A DNA stretch of 64,000 nucleotides from Methanorbis rubei (GTDB lineage: Archaea > Halobacteriota > Methanomicrobia > Methanomicrobiales > Methanocorpusculaceae): assembly GCF_032714495.1 (NCBI RefSeq), contig NZ_JAWDKB010000006.1, forward strand, positions 90,819 to 154,818, read 5' to 3'. Within the stretch, counting starts at the first letter, position 1, and each line of letters begins with the position of its first letter. Shown piece after piece: positions 54,668 to 63,589 of the stretch. The translations under genes and the position numbers were made by a program. The notes beneath the pieces are model-generated. The model saw only the letters and a program-made list of their open reading frames with translations. It was not told the DNA's origin and searched no databases.

Positions 54668-55764
54668 TTGCGGTCTGGCGATATATTCCTGCGTCACGAA
54701 ACAGCTACGCGGCTTTGTATGCGGCCTGCGAACAGTACGGTTTCATTCTTGAGCCGGTCGATGCGCCGGAAGGCGACATCGTCTGCTACAGTCTGAACAG
54801 TGTGGAGTTTTCCCGCTGTCGGGATGAAATCGCGTCTGCTGATCAGATTACGATTGCAGGCGGTCCTCATGCTTCTGCTGAGTGGGAGGAGGTTGCCGAA
54901 GTCGCCGACTATGTCATAGTCGGCGAAGGAGAACGGACGCTGTCGCGTCTGCTCTCGGCACTTTTTTCAGGAAATTCCGGTGCAGGAATTCCGGGCGTTG
55001 CGACGAGGGCGGGCCTCACTCCTATCGATCACTCAGTTCGTCTTGACGGGTTTCCCTGCTTTACTCGGATGAAAGGTTACATGGAGATCTCCCGCGGCTG
55101 TCCGTTCCACTGCGGCTACTGCCAGACGCCACGCCTTCACGGAGCAAAAATGCGGCACCGGTCCCGCGAATCTATTGTGGAGGCGGCGAGCCATTACCGC
55201 GACGCACGATTTGTAACGCCGAACGCGTTTGCCTACGGATCACCCGACGGCAGAACGCCTGACGTGGAGAAGCTGGAACGGCTGCTCTCTTCGATGCCGA
55301 AGAATCATCTCTACTTCGGAACGTTTCCCTGCGAGGTGCGGCCTGAGTTTGTGAGCCGCGAGACTGCTGAGCTCGTGGTCCGGTACTGTGCGAATACGAA
55401 GCTTCACTTCGGTGCCCAGTCTGGCTCAAACGCGGTCCTCGAAAAAATGGGACGCGGCCACACACTTGCCGACGTGTATGCGGCGCTTGATGTGTGCAGG
55501 AGTGTTGGTCTTGAGCCGGTCGTCGATGTTATCTTCGGGTTTCCTTTTGAGACGGATGAGGATGAGGAGGCAACACTTTCGCTCGTGAAGGATGTTGTCA
55601 GATTCGGCAAAGTCCATGTTCATTACTTAACACCGCTGCCGGGAACGCCTTTTTCCGGTGTTCAGCCACGCGGCGTACTTCCTGCGGTTGACCGGGCGCT
55701 CGGGAAACTTGCGCTTGGCGGCCGCGTCACGGGAACATGGCATGATAAGTTTGGTGATGCGTGA
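54664..55764 (+). CDS. B12-binding/radical SAM protein, MJ_1487-like (TIGR04013)
   Basis: 366 residues. N-terminal cobalamin-binding-like Rossmann part (about 1-115, with QITIAGGPHASAEWEEVAE and DYVIVGEGERTL) and a radical SAM barrel with the cluster motif RGCPFHCGYCQTPRLHG. The segment FGAQSGSNAVLEKMGRGHT and FGFPFETDEDEE are typical of methylthiotransferase-like B12 radical SAM enzymes. Reaction unknown. Overlaps DUF126 by 4 bases, which may hint at lipid or cofactor metabolism. Confidence 0.85.
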   Translation: MIAVWRYIPASRNSYAALYAACEQYGFILEPVDAPEGDIVCYSLNSVEFSRCRDEIASADQITIAGGPHASAEWEEVAEVADYVIVGEGERTLSRLLSALFSGNSGAGIPGVATRAGLTPIDHSVRLDGFPCFTRMKGYMEISRGCPFHCGYCQTPRLHGAKMRHRSRESIVEAASHYRDARFVTPNAFAYGSPDGRTPDVEKLERLLSSMPKNHLYFGTFPCEVRPEFVSRETAELVVRYCANTKLHFGAQSGSNAVLEKMGRGHTLADVYAALDVCRSVGLEPVVDVIFGFPFETDEDEEATLSLVKDVVRFGKVHVHYLTPLPGTPFSGVQPRGVLPAVDRALGKLALGGRVTGTWHDKFGDA

Positions 55765-55813
55765 ATTTTTGCTCTGTAAAGAGCACCATCAAACCTAAAA
55801 AAGAAAAATATTC

Positions 55814-56221
55814 TCAGCTCTGGACAAGCGTCCAGTTGCCAAGACCGGTCACGGTCACATAATAGTACTGCGTTGAACCGATATCCACCGTCACCGTCTC
55901 ATCAAACGCCCCGCGTTTGTAGAACGGTTGCACCACATCCGCACCATGCAGCGTGATGTCCATCGTAAACGTTCCGGGACCATCAAAGGTTGCATGGAAC
56001 GTTGTTGGTCCCTTTTTCATCAGTACTCGCTGGTATTCGTGCGTCCCATATCCTGCGGCGTTCAGTGTATCGTCATCGGTCATACCGGTCGGTGAAAACG
56101 TCGGCGTCGCTGTGGGGGTAGGAGTCGCCGTTGGATTCGTTGTCTCAGGCGTTGAAACGCATCCGGCAGAAAACACCAGCCCCGCACATACAATCAGAAC
56201 TACAATCCACAGTCTCTTCAT
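55814..56221 (-). CDS. Small lipoprotein with Thr/Pro linker
   Basis: 135 residues. A signal peptide ends in a lipobox FSAGC, followed by a Thr/Pro-rich linker (TPTPTATPT) and a beta domain of about 80 residues that contains FHATFDGPGTFTMDIT and VTGLGNWTL. Likely exposed on the cell surface. No catalytic motif. The leader matches the lipoprotein at 6086-6523. It follows the MFS gene by 30 bases on the same strand. Confidence 0.72.
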   Translation of the reverse strand: MKRLWIVVLIVCAGLVFSAGCVSTPETTNPTATPTPTATPTFSPTGMTDDDTLNAAGYGTHEYQRVLMKKGPTTFHATFDGPGTFTMDITLHGADVVQPFYKRGAFDETVTVDIGSTQYYYVTVTGLGNWTLVQS

Positions 56222-56251
56222 TACGAATCAGATTGATTTTTGCACGGATAA

Positions 56252-57649
56252 TTATTTGGATGCGGTCCCTGTCTTACAGGTGAACGACAATACGGCAGCG
56301 ATCAGACAAAAAATCATTCCGCAGAAGAACGACCAGTGCATCGCATCAAGAAACGCATCAAGATTTCCCGCCATGTTGGTGGTGGTTCCCAGATAAATCG
56401 AGATGAAACAGGTCGCAAGACCCATGGAGAGAACCATGCCCATTTGCCGCATCGTTCCGATAATGCTGTTTGCACTGCCGTAATCATGACGCTGCACCGA
56501 CCCTAAGATCATATTGTTGTTCGGGGATGCAAAAAGCGCCACGGCAAAGCCCATCACCATAAGCGTTGCAATAAGTGCTGGCAGGTTGGGTACCTCTCCA
56601 AGCTGGAGAAGAACACATAAGCCAACCGACATCACCAGCATTCCTGCGGTCGTGAGATATCGCGGTTCTATCTTATCAGAGATTTTTCCTGCCAGCGGGG
56701 AAAAGATCATCTGGGTAAACGGCATCGCAACAAGCACAACCCCTGCCTGAACCGGTGTTAAAAGTCCTGCGAACTGGAGATACATGCTCAGGAAAAAACT
56801 GATCGCATATGTTGCTCCGAAGTTTATCACCGTTGCAATGTTGCCGCGGGTGAACACCGGATTTTTGTCGAACAGCCGGATTGCAAACACCGGATATGCG
56901 GTTCTCTTCTCTGTGAAGAAAAACAGCGGCAGGAAAATGCACACGCCTACGGCAAACAATCCGACTGCCCAAAGCTCAGGCAGATTGATCAAACCGAGCA
57001 CGATTGAGATGATCAAAAGCATGTAAACAAACGTGCCCAGATAGTCATACGGCTCGCCGGCACTTTCTCTGATATCATGCGAGATGGAGAACCAGACCGC
57101 GATAAACGCAACTATGCAGAGCACGACAACAAAGTAAAAGATGCTGTGCCAGTCAAACATCTGTGTCATAAAGCCGCCGAGGATCGGGCCTGCGGACAGG
57201 CCGAGGAACACGGCGGATACCGCATACCCGATTACCGCTCCGCGTTTCTGCGGCGGGTAGACTGCAGAGAGAAGGGCTATTGAGTTGCTGGTGATCGCGG
57301 CAACGCCGATTCCCTCCAATATTCTGCAAAGGATCAGGACTTCAATGGTCGGTGAGTGAGGCGCGAGGATTGAGGAGACGGCGAGAATAAAAATTCCTGC
57401 GAGAAATATTTTTTTGCGACCGATGAGATCTGCAACCCGGGCGGCAGGCACCATGAACACGACGGAACTTATCAGGTACGCTGTTGAGAGCATCGCGAGC
57501 GACTCAGCGGTTGCGGTGTAGGTTATTCCTATCGCAGGGATTGCGACGTTCACCATCGAACCAAGAAACGGACTGAGGAACGAGGCAAGCGCAGCAGCAA
57601 TCAGCACCATTCGCATCTCCCGAATGGTGTACTGGTAAGCCGCCTGCAT
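56252..57649 (-). CDS. MFS transporter, drug:H+ antiporter (DHA2-like), paralog 1
   Basis: 465 residues with about 14 predicted transmembrane helices. The MFS motif A is in the 2-3 loop, ARVADLIGRKKIF; motif C-like glycines are in helix 5 (FLGLSAGPILGGFM), a hallmark of drug antiporters. Substrate unknown. It is about half identical by eye to the transporter at 57891-59261, on the same strand, separated only by repeat element E; a tandem duplication is likely. Confidence 0.88.
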   Translation of the reverse strand: MQAAYQYTIREMRMVLIAAALASFLSPFLGSMVNVAIPAIGITYTATAESLAMLSTAYLISSVVFMVPAARVADLIGRKKIFLAGIFILAVSSILAPHSPTIEVLILCRILEGIGVAAITSNSIALLSAVYPPQKRGAVIGYAVSAVFLGLSAGPILGGFMTQMFDWHSIFYFVVVLCIVAFIAVWFSISHDIRESAGEPYDYLGTFVYMLLIISIVLGLINLPELWAVGLFAVGVCIFLPLFFFTEKRTAYPVFAIRLFDKNPVFTRGNIATVINFGATYAISFFLSMYLQFAGLLTPVQAGVVLVAMPFTQMIFSPLAGKISDKIEPRYLTTAGMLVMSVGLCVLLQLGEVPNLPALIATLMVMGFAVALFASPNNNMILGSVQRHDYGSANSIIGTMRQMGMVLSMGLATCFISIYLGTTTNMAGNLDAFLDAMHWSFFCGMIFCLIAAVLSFTCKTGTASK

Positions 57650-57708
57650 ACTTTGTTATCGACGCGGGCTCGTATAATAGTTATGAATGGGCATGAAAGG
57701 AAATGTCC

Positions 57709-57875
57709 GAAACGCGAGTCGCATGCCGAAGGCATGCTCACTGCTTCGCAGCTTCGCGGAATAGCGCGAATAAAAATATTATTTATATTGATTATTTTTG
57801 GACAACTCTCTTTGCTCAGAAATATTTTTTGAAAAATCGCCATTGGCGATTTTTTATTCGCGTTCTTCGCGTTTC
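57709..57875 (-). repeat. GAAACGCGAA intergenic element, copy E
   Basis: On the minus strand it starts 15 bases after the stop of paralog 2 (57891) with GAAACGCGAAGAACGCGAAT and ATCGCCAATGGCGATTTTT. It ends GCTATTCCGCGAAGC, GTGAGCATGCCTTCGGCATG, CGACTCGCGTTTC. It lies entirely between the two transporter genes. Confidence 0.87.
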
Positions 57876-57890
57876 AGATCCAAATCGTTC

Positions 57891-59261
57891 TCACGAACTC
57901 TTCTTCGCCGTCCACCCGACCACTGCCGCCGCAAACGACAGAACCGCACTCACGGCAAACGTCGCATGCATTGCAGCAACCAGTCCTGCGCCCGAGGTGT
58001 TGCTGTAGAACAGCAGAATAATGCAGGTTGCAATTGCCATTGAGACCACCATTCCCATCTGACGCGTGGTCGCAAGAATACTGTTCGCACTGCCGTTGTC
58101 CTTTCTCTCCACCGAACCGAGAATAAGATTCGTGTTTGGTGCGCCAAACAGTGCAATACCAAAGCCGACCACTGCCAGATTGATGATGATGGCGGTCTGA
58201 TTGTAATCAGTCCCGATAAATCCGAACAGCGCCATTCCGATACCGGTCACAATAAGACCTGCGGTCATAATGATTCTGCCATCGATTTTGTCAGAGAGTT
58301 TTCCCGTGATCGGGGAGAATATCATCTGCACAATCGGCATTGCCATCATAACAAAACCTGCCTCCATCGGTGTTAACGCACCGATCTGCTGCAGGTAGAG
58401 ACTCATGAAAAAGCTCACGGCAAAGGTTGCGCCATAGTTAATCATCGTCGTCAGATTCGCTCTGGCGAACACCTTGTTCTCGGTAAACAGTCGGATCGCA
58501 AACACCGGATACGGAGTTTTCTTCTCGAACCAAACAAACATCACCAGAAGGACTGCCCCGATCACCAGACTTACAATTGCCGCGGGATCCGGGATTCTGA
58601 TGAGACCTGACATCAGAAACAGAATCGTTACTCCGTAGAGAATCGATCCGCGGAGATCAAACGGCTGGCCCGGTGTTGTAACTATTTCAGATTTTACCGA
58701 CACTTTGATCATCACCGCAGTCGCGAGGCACAGAGCAAAGACAAAGAAGTAGATGCTTGTCCAACCGAACACTTGCGTCAGCGCCCCTCCAATCAGCGGT
58801 CCTGCGGTAAGTCCGAGATAGACTCCGGCAACTGCGATACCGATCGCAGCCCCTCTCCTCATCGGCGGATAGGCAACCGAAAGAATCGCAATCGTGTTGC
58901 TGATAACGCATGCAAGTCCGATGCCTGCCACTGCATGGCAGACCAGCAGCATACCGATCGATGACGAAAACGGCGCAACAACCGTCGCCAGAGCCGTAAT
59001 ACAAAGACCGGTGACGCATATCTTCTTCAGACCCACAATGTCGGCGAGCCGTGCTGCCGGCACAAGAAAAATCACCGAGCTGACGAGATACGTAGTCGAA
59101 AGTATCGCGAGCGTCTCTGAGGGAACAGCAAACGCTGCCCCTATCGCCGGAAGCGCGATGTTCACCATCGCCACAAATATCGGAATCAGAAACGATGCAA
59201 GGGTTACGGCAAGAAGAATAACCGCAAGTTCATAGCTGGTATGGGTATTTTTGTGCATCAT
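57891..59261 (-). CDS. MFS transporter, drug:H+ antiporter (DHA2-like), paralog 2
   Basis: 456 residues with about 14 predicted helices: motif A region ARLADIVGLKKIC and motif C-like GLTAGPLIGGALTQ. The ATG at 59261 follows an AAGGATGTGAT ribosome site; a start at 59285 is possible. Same fold and order of conserved blocks as paralog 1 (IFSPITGKLSDKIDGR against IFSPLAGKISDKIEPR). Promoter lies in the 285-base AT-rich gap shared with the divergent Cache lipoprotein gene. Confidence 0.88.
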   Translation of the reverse strand: MMHKNTHTSYELAVILLAVTLASFLIPIFVAMVNIALPAIGAAFAVPSETLAILSTTYLVSSVIFLVPAARLADIVGLKKICVTGLCITALATVVAPFSSSIGMLLVCHAVAGIGLACVISNTIAILSVAYPPMRRGAAIGIAVAGVYLGLTAGPLIGGALTQVFGWTSIYFFVFALCLATAVMIKVSVKSEIVTTPGQPFDLRGSILYGVTILFLMSGLIRIPDPAAIVSLVIGAVLLVMFVWFEKKTPYPVFAIRLFTENKVFARANLTTMINYGATFAVSFFMSLYLQQIGALTPMEAGFVMMAMPIVQMIFSPITGKLSDKIDGRIIMTAGLIVTGIGMALFGFIGTDYNQTAIIINLAVVGFGIALFGAPNTNLILGSVERKDNGSANSILATTRQMGMVVSMAIATCIILLFYSNTSGAGLVAAMHATFAVSAVLSFAAAVVGWTAKKSS

Positions 59262-59285
59262 TATCACATCCTTTGCCTGCCGCAC

Positions 59286-59570
59286 AGCGAAAAGGGTGAA
59301 AAAAATCCGGTGATGCTGTGTTTTAGACTGCGATCAAAACTGATCTGCGATTTGTGTATTATATTTCTGTTCTGGTTATATCTGTATTTCTTTTAGCTCT
59401 GTGCTTTGAATTTAATTTTAGCGGCATATTATCTTTGTTTATTCGGCAGTTTTCATCATAATCATAGTATTTCGATAGCCAATTATAGAGTACTGTATGG
59501 GTTATATTATAAATCCTCAAAACGATATTTATGATAAAAGTTGTCTGTGGAGTGAGGTGCAAAGAGATAC
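59286..59570. promoter_or_regulatory. AT-rich divergent promoter region between the MFS and Cache genes
   Basis: No gene. TTATATTATAAATCC near 59501-59515 is a likely TATA box for the plus-strand Cache gene, about 55-70 bases before its ATG, and the leader is then AT-rich. The region near 59350-59460 has several further AT-rich words but no clear inverted repeat. Confidence 0.45.
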
Positions 59571-61223
59571 ATGAATCGGAAAATTGTTATTGGACTTGAA
59601 GTTGCCCTCCTCGCAGTTGTCGCGGTATTTTCTGCCGCCTGCATTCTGCCGGAGAGTGATGAGGCATTCGAACAAAAGTATGCGAAGCAGATGGAAGCTA
59701 CCCGTTCTCTTGCCGACTCCATGACAAAAATTCAGCTGTCGTATCTGGATATGATCCAACCGGGTGCCGAGCGCATTGCAGGCGACCCGGATAACACGAC
59801 TCAGACAACTGCTATTCTTTCAGAAATTTACTCATCCATGCCTTCTTTCAGCGTTGTGGCGTTCGTGAACGAGACCGGTCATGTGACCACGGTTTTTCCG
59901 GCAAACTACCGCGACATCGTGATTGGCAACTGGACAGATCATTTGAACAGGTACCATACCGACCAGACAATCACATTTGATAAATTCAATCTCAGAAATC
60001 ATTCGGTGCCGGGAATTGTGATTCATTCAGGGCCGGAAACCACGGGCTATGTCACCGCACTGATTGATACTTCCCATTACTTTGGAGAGGTCAGATCTGA
60101 GTATGCGGACGCGGCTGACTGGCAGTACTGGCTGGTCGCTGATGACGGATTTATCCTCCACAGTCCGTACTCGGAGTTGTCCGGCAAAAACATGCGTGAT
60201 CTGAACACGCCCGACAGGGCAGGGCTGTATCGTGTGTTTGGACAAGCTCTTGGAAACACCTCGGGCATGGCTGTTTACACCGGCTACAGCTACAGTGATC
60301 TCAAACCGATGAACTATGTGGTCACTTGGGATACGGTTCCAATCGGTCACACCGGCGATCAGAAATTGCTTGTGATGATCACTGCCAAACAGAACAGCAG
60401 GCAAAACTTGGTCCGTGCGGTGCCGTCAACCGATCAGACGCTGGAAGAGTTTGTCCACTCAGCACTGATTTTTGTCGATGAAGTCGGTAAAGACGCAGCT
60501 CTCGCCGAATTTTCCGATCCGAACGGTCGGTTCACGACACAGGAGTACAGCATCTTCGCCTTTGACCGCAACAAAACCATGCTTGCCGATGCCTATGATC
60601 ACTCTCTCCTCGGAAATCCGATCAGCTATGCTGTTGACAGCAACGGCGTTGAAGCAGGAGATCTCATCCACAAACGGGCGATGCAGGGCGGAGGATACGT
60701 TGCGTATCTGTATCCAAATCCTGCCGAGAACATGACTGAGCAGCTGAAGCTGAGTTATATTGTACAAGTGGATGATGACTGGTACATCGCAGCAGGTTCC
60801 TTTGGCAACTACTCCAACCTGCACGTCCCAGCCGAGGTCCGGGAAAACATCACCAGTTATCTCCGGTCGGTTCAGACCTATGCTCAGTCGGTCGATAAAG
60901 ATACGGCGATTGCAACGCTCAATGATCCTGTCGGTTCGTATGCTCCGAGGAACAACATGAGGTTTTTTGCGATGGATTATAACGGAACCACTCTTGCAGA
61001 TCCCCAATATCCCCAGTTTGTCGGTGAAAATTATCTGGGTATGACAGATATTCTCGGCGGCTCCATCACTAGAGACGCAATTATTCTTGCAAAGGATGGG
61101 GGAGGCAAACAGTATGTCTACACGCCCAAAGAGACCACTGGAGGAGCATATGAACTCAGGCTGGAGTATATTCTTCCTGCTGGTGACGACTGGCTGATTC
61201 TTGGTGCGGTTACGATCGCGTAA
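59571..61223 (+). CDS. Extracellular Cache-domain lipoprotein (three sensor domains, no output domain)
   Basis: 550 residues. A signal peptide with a lipobox-like FSAAC is followed by a dCache-type domain (about 30-265; LADDGFILHSPYSEL is missing its usual ending but the fold pattern is clear) and two single-Cache domains (about 280-410 and 425-548), each with the DA-x-F or IAT-LNDP start, FAFDRNKTMLA or FAMDYNGTTLA, a GGGYVAYLYPNP-type strand, and a YIAAGSF-type end. No membrane-spanning output or methyl-accepting domain, so it probably binds small ligands outside the cell for a separate partner. Confidence 0.82.
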   Translation: MNRKIVIGLEVALLAVVAVFSAACILPESDEAFEQKYAKQMEATRSLADSMTKIQLSYLDMIQPGAERIAGDPDNTTQTTAILSEIYSSMPSFSVVAFVNETGHVTTVFPANYRDIVIGNWTDHLNRYHTDQTITFDKFNLRNHSVPGIVIHSGPETTGYVTALIDTSHYFGEVRSEYADAADWQYWLVADDGFILHSPYSELSGKNMRDLNTPDRAGLYRVFGQALGNTSGMAVYTGYSYSDLKPMNYVVTWDTVPIGHTGDQKLLVMITAKQNSRQNLVRAVPSTDQTLEEFVHSALIFVDEVGKDAALAEFSDPNGRFTTQEYSIFAFDRNKTMLADAYDHSLLGNPISYAVDSNGVEAGDLIHKRAMQGGGYVAYLYPNPAENMTEQLKLSYIVQVDDDWYIAAGSFGNYSNLHVPAEVRENITSYLRSVQTYAQSVDKDTAIATLNDPVGSYAPRNNMRFFAMDYNGTTLADPQYPQFVGENYLGMTDILGGSITRDAIILAKDGGGKQYVYTPKETTGGAYELRLEYILPAGDDWLILGAVTIA

Positions 61224-61231
61224 CCTTTCTT

Positions 61232-63589
61232 TTACTGTTTTTCGACACCACGGAGATAGTGGGCAGCGGTCACGCCGCCGGAAGCTATCTCTTTGATCTG
61301 TTCTTTGAGATCTTTCGGATTTTCCCCTTCCATCACTGCGGTGTAGACTGCGACCATTCTCCTGATGTACTCAGGTGATCTGCCGCGGGCATCGATTGAG
61401 ATGACGTCCACTCCAGCTGCTGCGAGTCTTCCGACATGATCGATCAGACAGATTTCTACTGCGTTCAGAATATGTCCGCGGCAGTCTGCATCAGTCCGGG
61501 CACGGAAAATACGACCGGTGCTGTCCTTGAGCGCCCATGACTGGTTGCAGCTCCGACACCCGAGAGCGGTCGCCGGGATACAGTTCTGAGTAATCATCAC
61601 TTCGAGATTGCCCTGCACAATCACTTCGGTCTTGGGCGGATGGGAGTACGCGGCGAGATGTTCAATGAGGGTTTTGATCTGTTTTCCTGAAAGTTCAGGG
61701 GAGAGGCAGAGCTGTCGGCAGGTTTTGCCGTAGACCATTGCTGCACGGGCGTTGGTGATGTTGAGTCCGGCACCGCCGTACTTTTGCATCCCTTTGATCT
61801 CTTCGGCAATACCGATGCCGTCAACCATGACCCCTGCGGCTGACGCAGGAATTTTTGCCAGGGCTTTTGCCAGCTGTTCCTCGTGAAGGATTCGCGGAAG
61901 TTTGTAGATGATCGCATGATCATAGATCTCATCAAATCCTTCGTAGACCACTTGGGCAGCCCCTGCTGAGCAGGCGGTTTTTGCGCCGACAACGCTGTCG
62001 GTGTACACCTGAAGAATCGGTGTAGTCTTTGAAACAACCGCGGCTCCTTTGTCGGTGAAGGGTCGGTGGTTGCGGGCCGGCGGTGCTGCAAGCAGACTTT
62101 CACATGCGGCGAGGTATCTCCTCCGGAGATCGTTGATTGCTCCCATCGGCAGGAACTTTGACCCGTCATAGTTCATTGCAATGCTGCGGATGACAAACGG
62201 TGTGCCGCCGGTCTTCTCCAATTGTTGCGCGAGGGCATCAGCCGTGACCGGCCGCGTCTGTGCATCCTGCATCGGAGTTTCGCTGACCGCAGCAGCGCCG
62301 TGGCCGATGATCGCGAGGTGTCCTTCGTCATTGATGCCGACCGTGATGTCGAGCGGTATTCGTCCCTGTCGCTGGCGGGAGATGATCGAGGCCGCCCTTC
62401 GTTCGGTCCTCATGCGGCGCGTGATCCACAGCTCGCTGCCGACGACCACATCCGGCGGTGCCGGAATTTTGTAGGCATCTCCTTCCGGAAAAATGTACGG
62501 CTCTTTGTTTAAGGCAAATCCTATGTCGCGGCCGGCGAACCGGAAGACGAGACCGTCGCCGGTGTCAGGAATCGGGCCGTCGATTTTTACGATAACTTTG
62601 CCGCGGCTGTCGTCAATACCGTTGACGACTCCGGCATACACTCCGCGGTTGTCCGGCTTTTTGGTGTTGATGAACGCCGGTCCTTTGTCGCCAAGCAGGT
62701 AGCCTTTGGTGAAGCCGCGGTTGAAGGCGAAAGCGAGGTCTTCCATGACCTCGGTCTCGGGATGAAACTCTTCTCCTGCGGCGATGGTGTCAAGCGCATG
62801 GCGGTATGCGTCGGTGACGAGCGCAACATACTCAGGGGTTTTCATCCGTCCTTCAATTTTGAGTGCGGCGATCGGGGCGTCGCAGAGTTGTTCTAAGTAC
62901 GGGTAGAGGCAGAGGTCGCGGGGCGAGAGCGGATAGTTTCCCTGTGCAGCGATGACGTCTCCGTCTGCAAGAAGTGTGTAGGGTTTTCTGCACGGCTGCG
63001 CACACATGCCGCGGTTGCCGCTTCTACCGCCGATGACAGAAGAGAAGAGACACTGGCCTGAGTATGCGTAACAGATTGCGCCGTGACAGAAGACTTCAAG
63101 CTCAACGCCGTACTCTTTTGCCACTTCTCCGATAGCTTTGATGTCTTCGATCGGCAGTTCCCGGGCGAGCACCACGCGGGAGATGCCGTGTTCTGCTGCG
63201 AACCTGATGCCTGCGGTGTTGTGAATGGTCATCTGGGTTGATGCGTGCAGCGGAAGGTCCGGGGCAACCTCGCATGCTGCTGCAAGCACTCCCTGATCCT
63301 GCACAAGGACTGCGTCAACACCGATTTTCGAGAGAAAGATCAGATACTCGGCGACTCCCGGAAGTTCCTCATCGTCTGCGAGTGTGTTGACGGTGACATA
63401 GATTTTCACACCGTTCTGGTGTGCATAGGTGACGGCGTCAGTAAGTTCCTCGCGGGAGAAGTTTGCTGCGTACTGGCGTGCCCCAAATGTCTTGCCTCCG
63501 AGATATACGGCGTCCGCTCCTGCGGAGACTGCGGCTCTGAGGGCAGCGGGAGAACCCGCGGGGGCAAGAAGTTCAGGGACATGGGGCAT
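61232..63589 (-). CDS. U32-family peptidase/hydroxylase-like protein with DUF3656 tail
   Basis: 785 residues. N-terminal U32 domain: ELLAPAGSPAALRAAVSAGA and the Cys-bearing VFCHGAICYAYSGQCLFSS with GGRSGNRGMCAQPCRKPY (iron-sulfur type cysteines). C-terminal DUF3656-like region and a second set of cysteines in TQNCIPATALGCRSCNQSW. Bacterial homologues (RlhA) hydroxylate 23S rRNA; others are called collagenases. The archaeal role is unknown; RNA modification is a reasonable inference. It ends 9 bases from the convergent Cache gene. Confidence 0.88.
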   Translation of the reverse strand: MPHVPELLAPAGSPAALRAAVSAGADAVYLGGKTFGARQYAANFSREELTDAVTYAHQNGVKIYVTVNTLADDEELPGVAEYLIFLSKIGVDAVLVQDQGVLAAACEVAPDLPLHASTQMTIHNTAGIRFAAEHGISRVVLARELPIEDIKAIGEVAKEYGVELEVFCHGAICYAYSGQCLFSSVIGGRSGNRGMCAQPCRKPYTLLADGDVIAAQGNYPLSPRDLCLYPYLEQLCDAPIAALKIEGRMKTPEYVALVTDAYRHALDTIAAGEEFHPETEVMEDLAFAFNRGFTKGYLLGDKGPAFINTKKPDNRGVYAGVVNGIDDSRGKVIVKIDGPIPDTGDGLVFRFAGRDIGFALNKEPYIFPEGDAYKIPAPPDVVVGSELWITRRMRTERRAASIISRQRQGRIPLDITVGINDEGHLAIIGHGAAAVSETPMQDAQTRPVTADALAQQLEKTGGTPFVIRSIAMNYDGSKFLPMGAINDLRRRYLAACESLLAAPPARNHRPFTDKGAAVVSKTTPILQVYTDSVVGAKTACSAGAAQVVYEGFDEIYDHAIIYKLPRILHEEQLAKALAKIPASAAGVMVDGIGIAEEIKGMQKYGGAGLNITNARAAMVYGKTCRQLCLSPELSGKQIKTLIEHLAAYSHPPKTEVIVQGNLEVMITQNCIPATALGCRSCNQSWALKDSTGRIFRARTDADCRGHILNAVEICLIDHVGRLAAAGVDVISIDARGRSPEYIRRMVAVYTAVMEGENPKDLKEQIKEIASGGVTAAHYLRGVEKQ

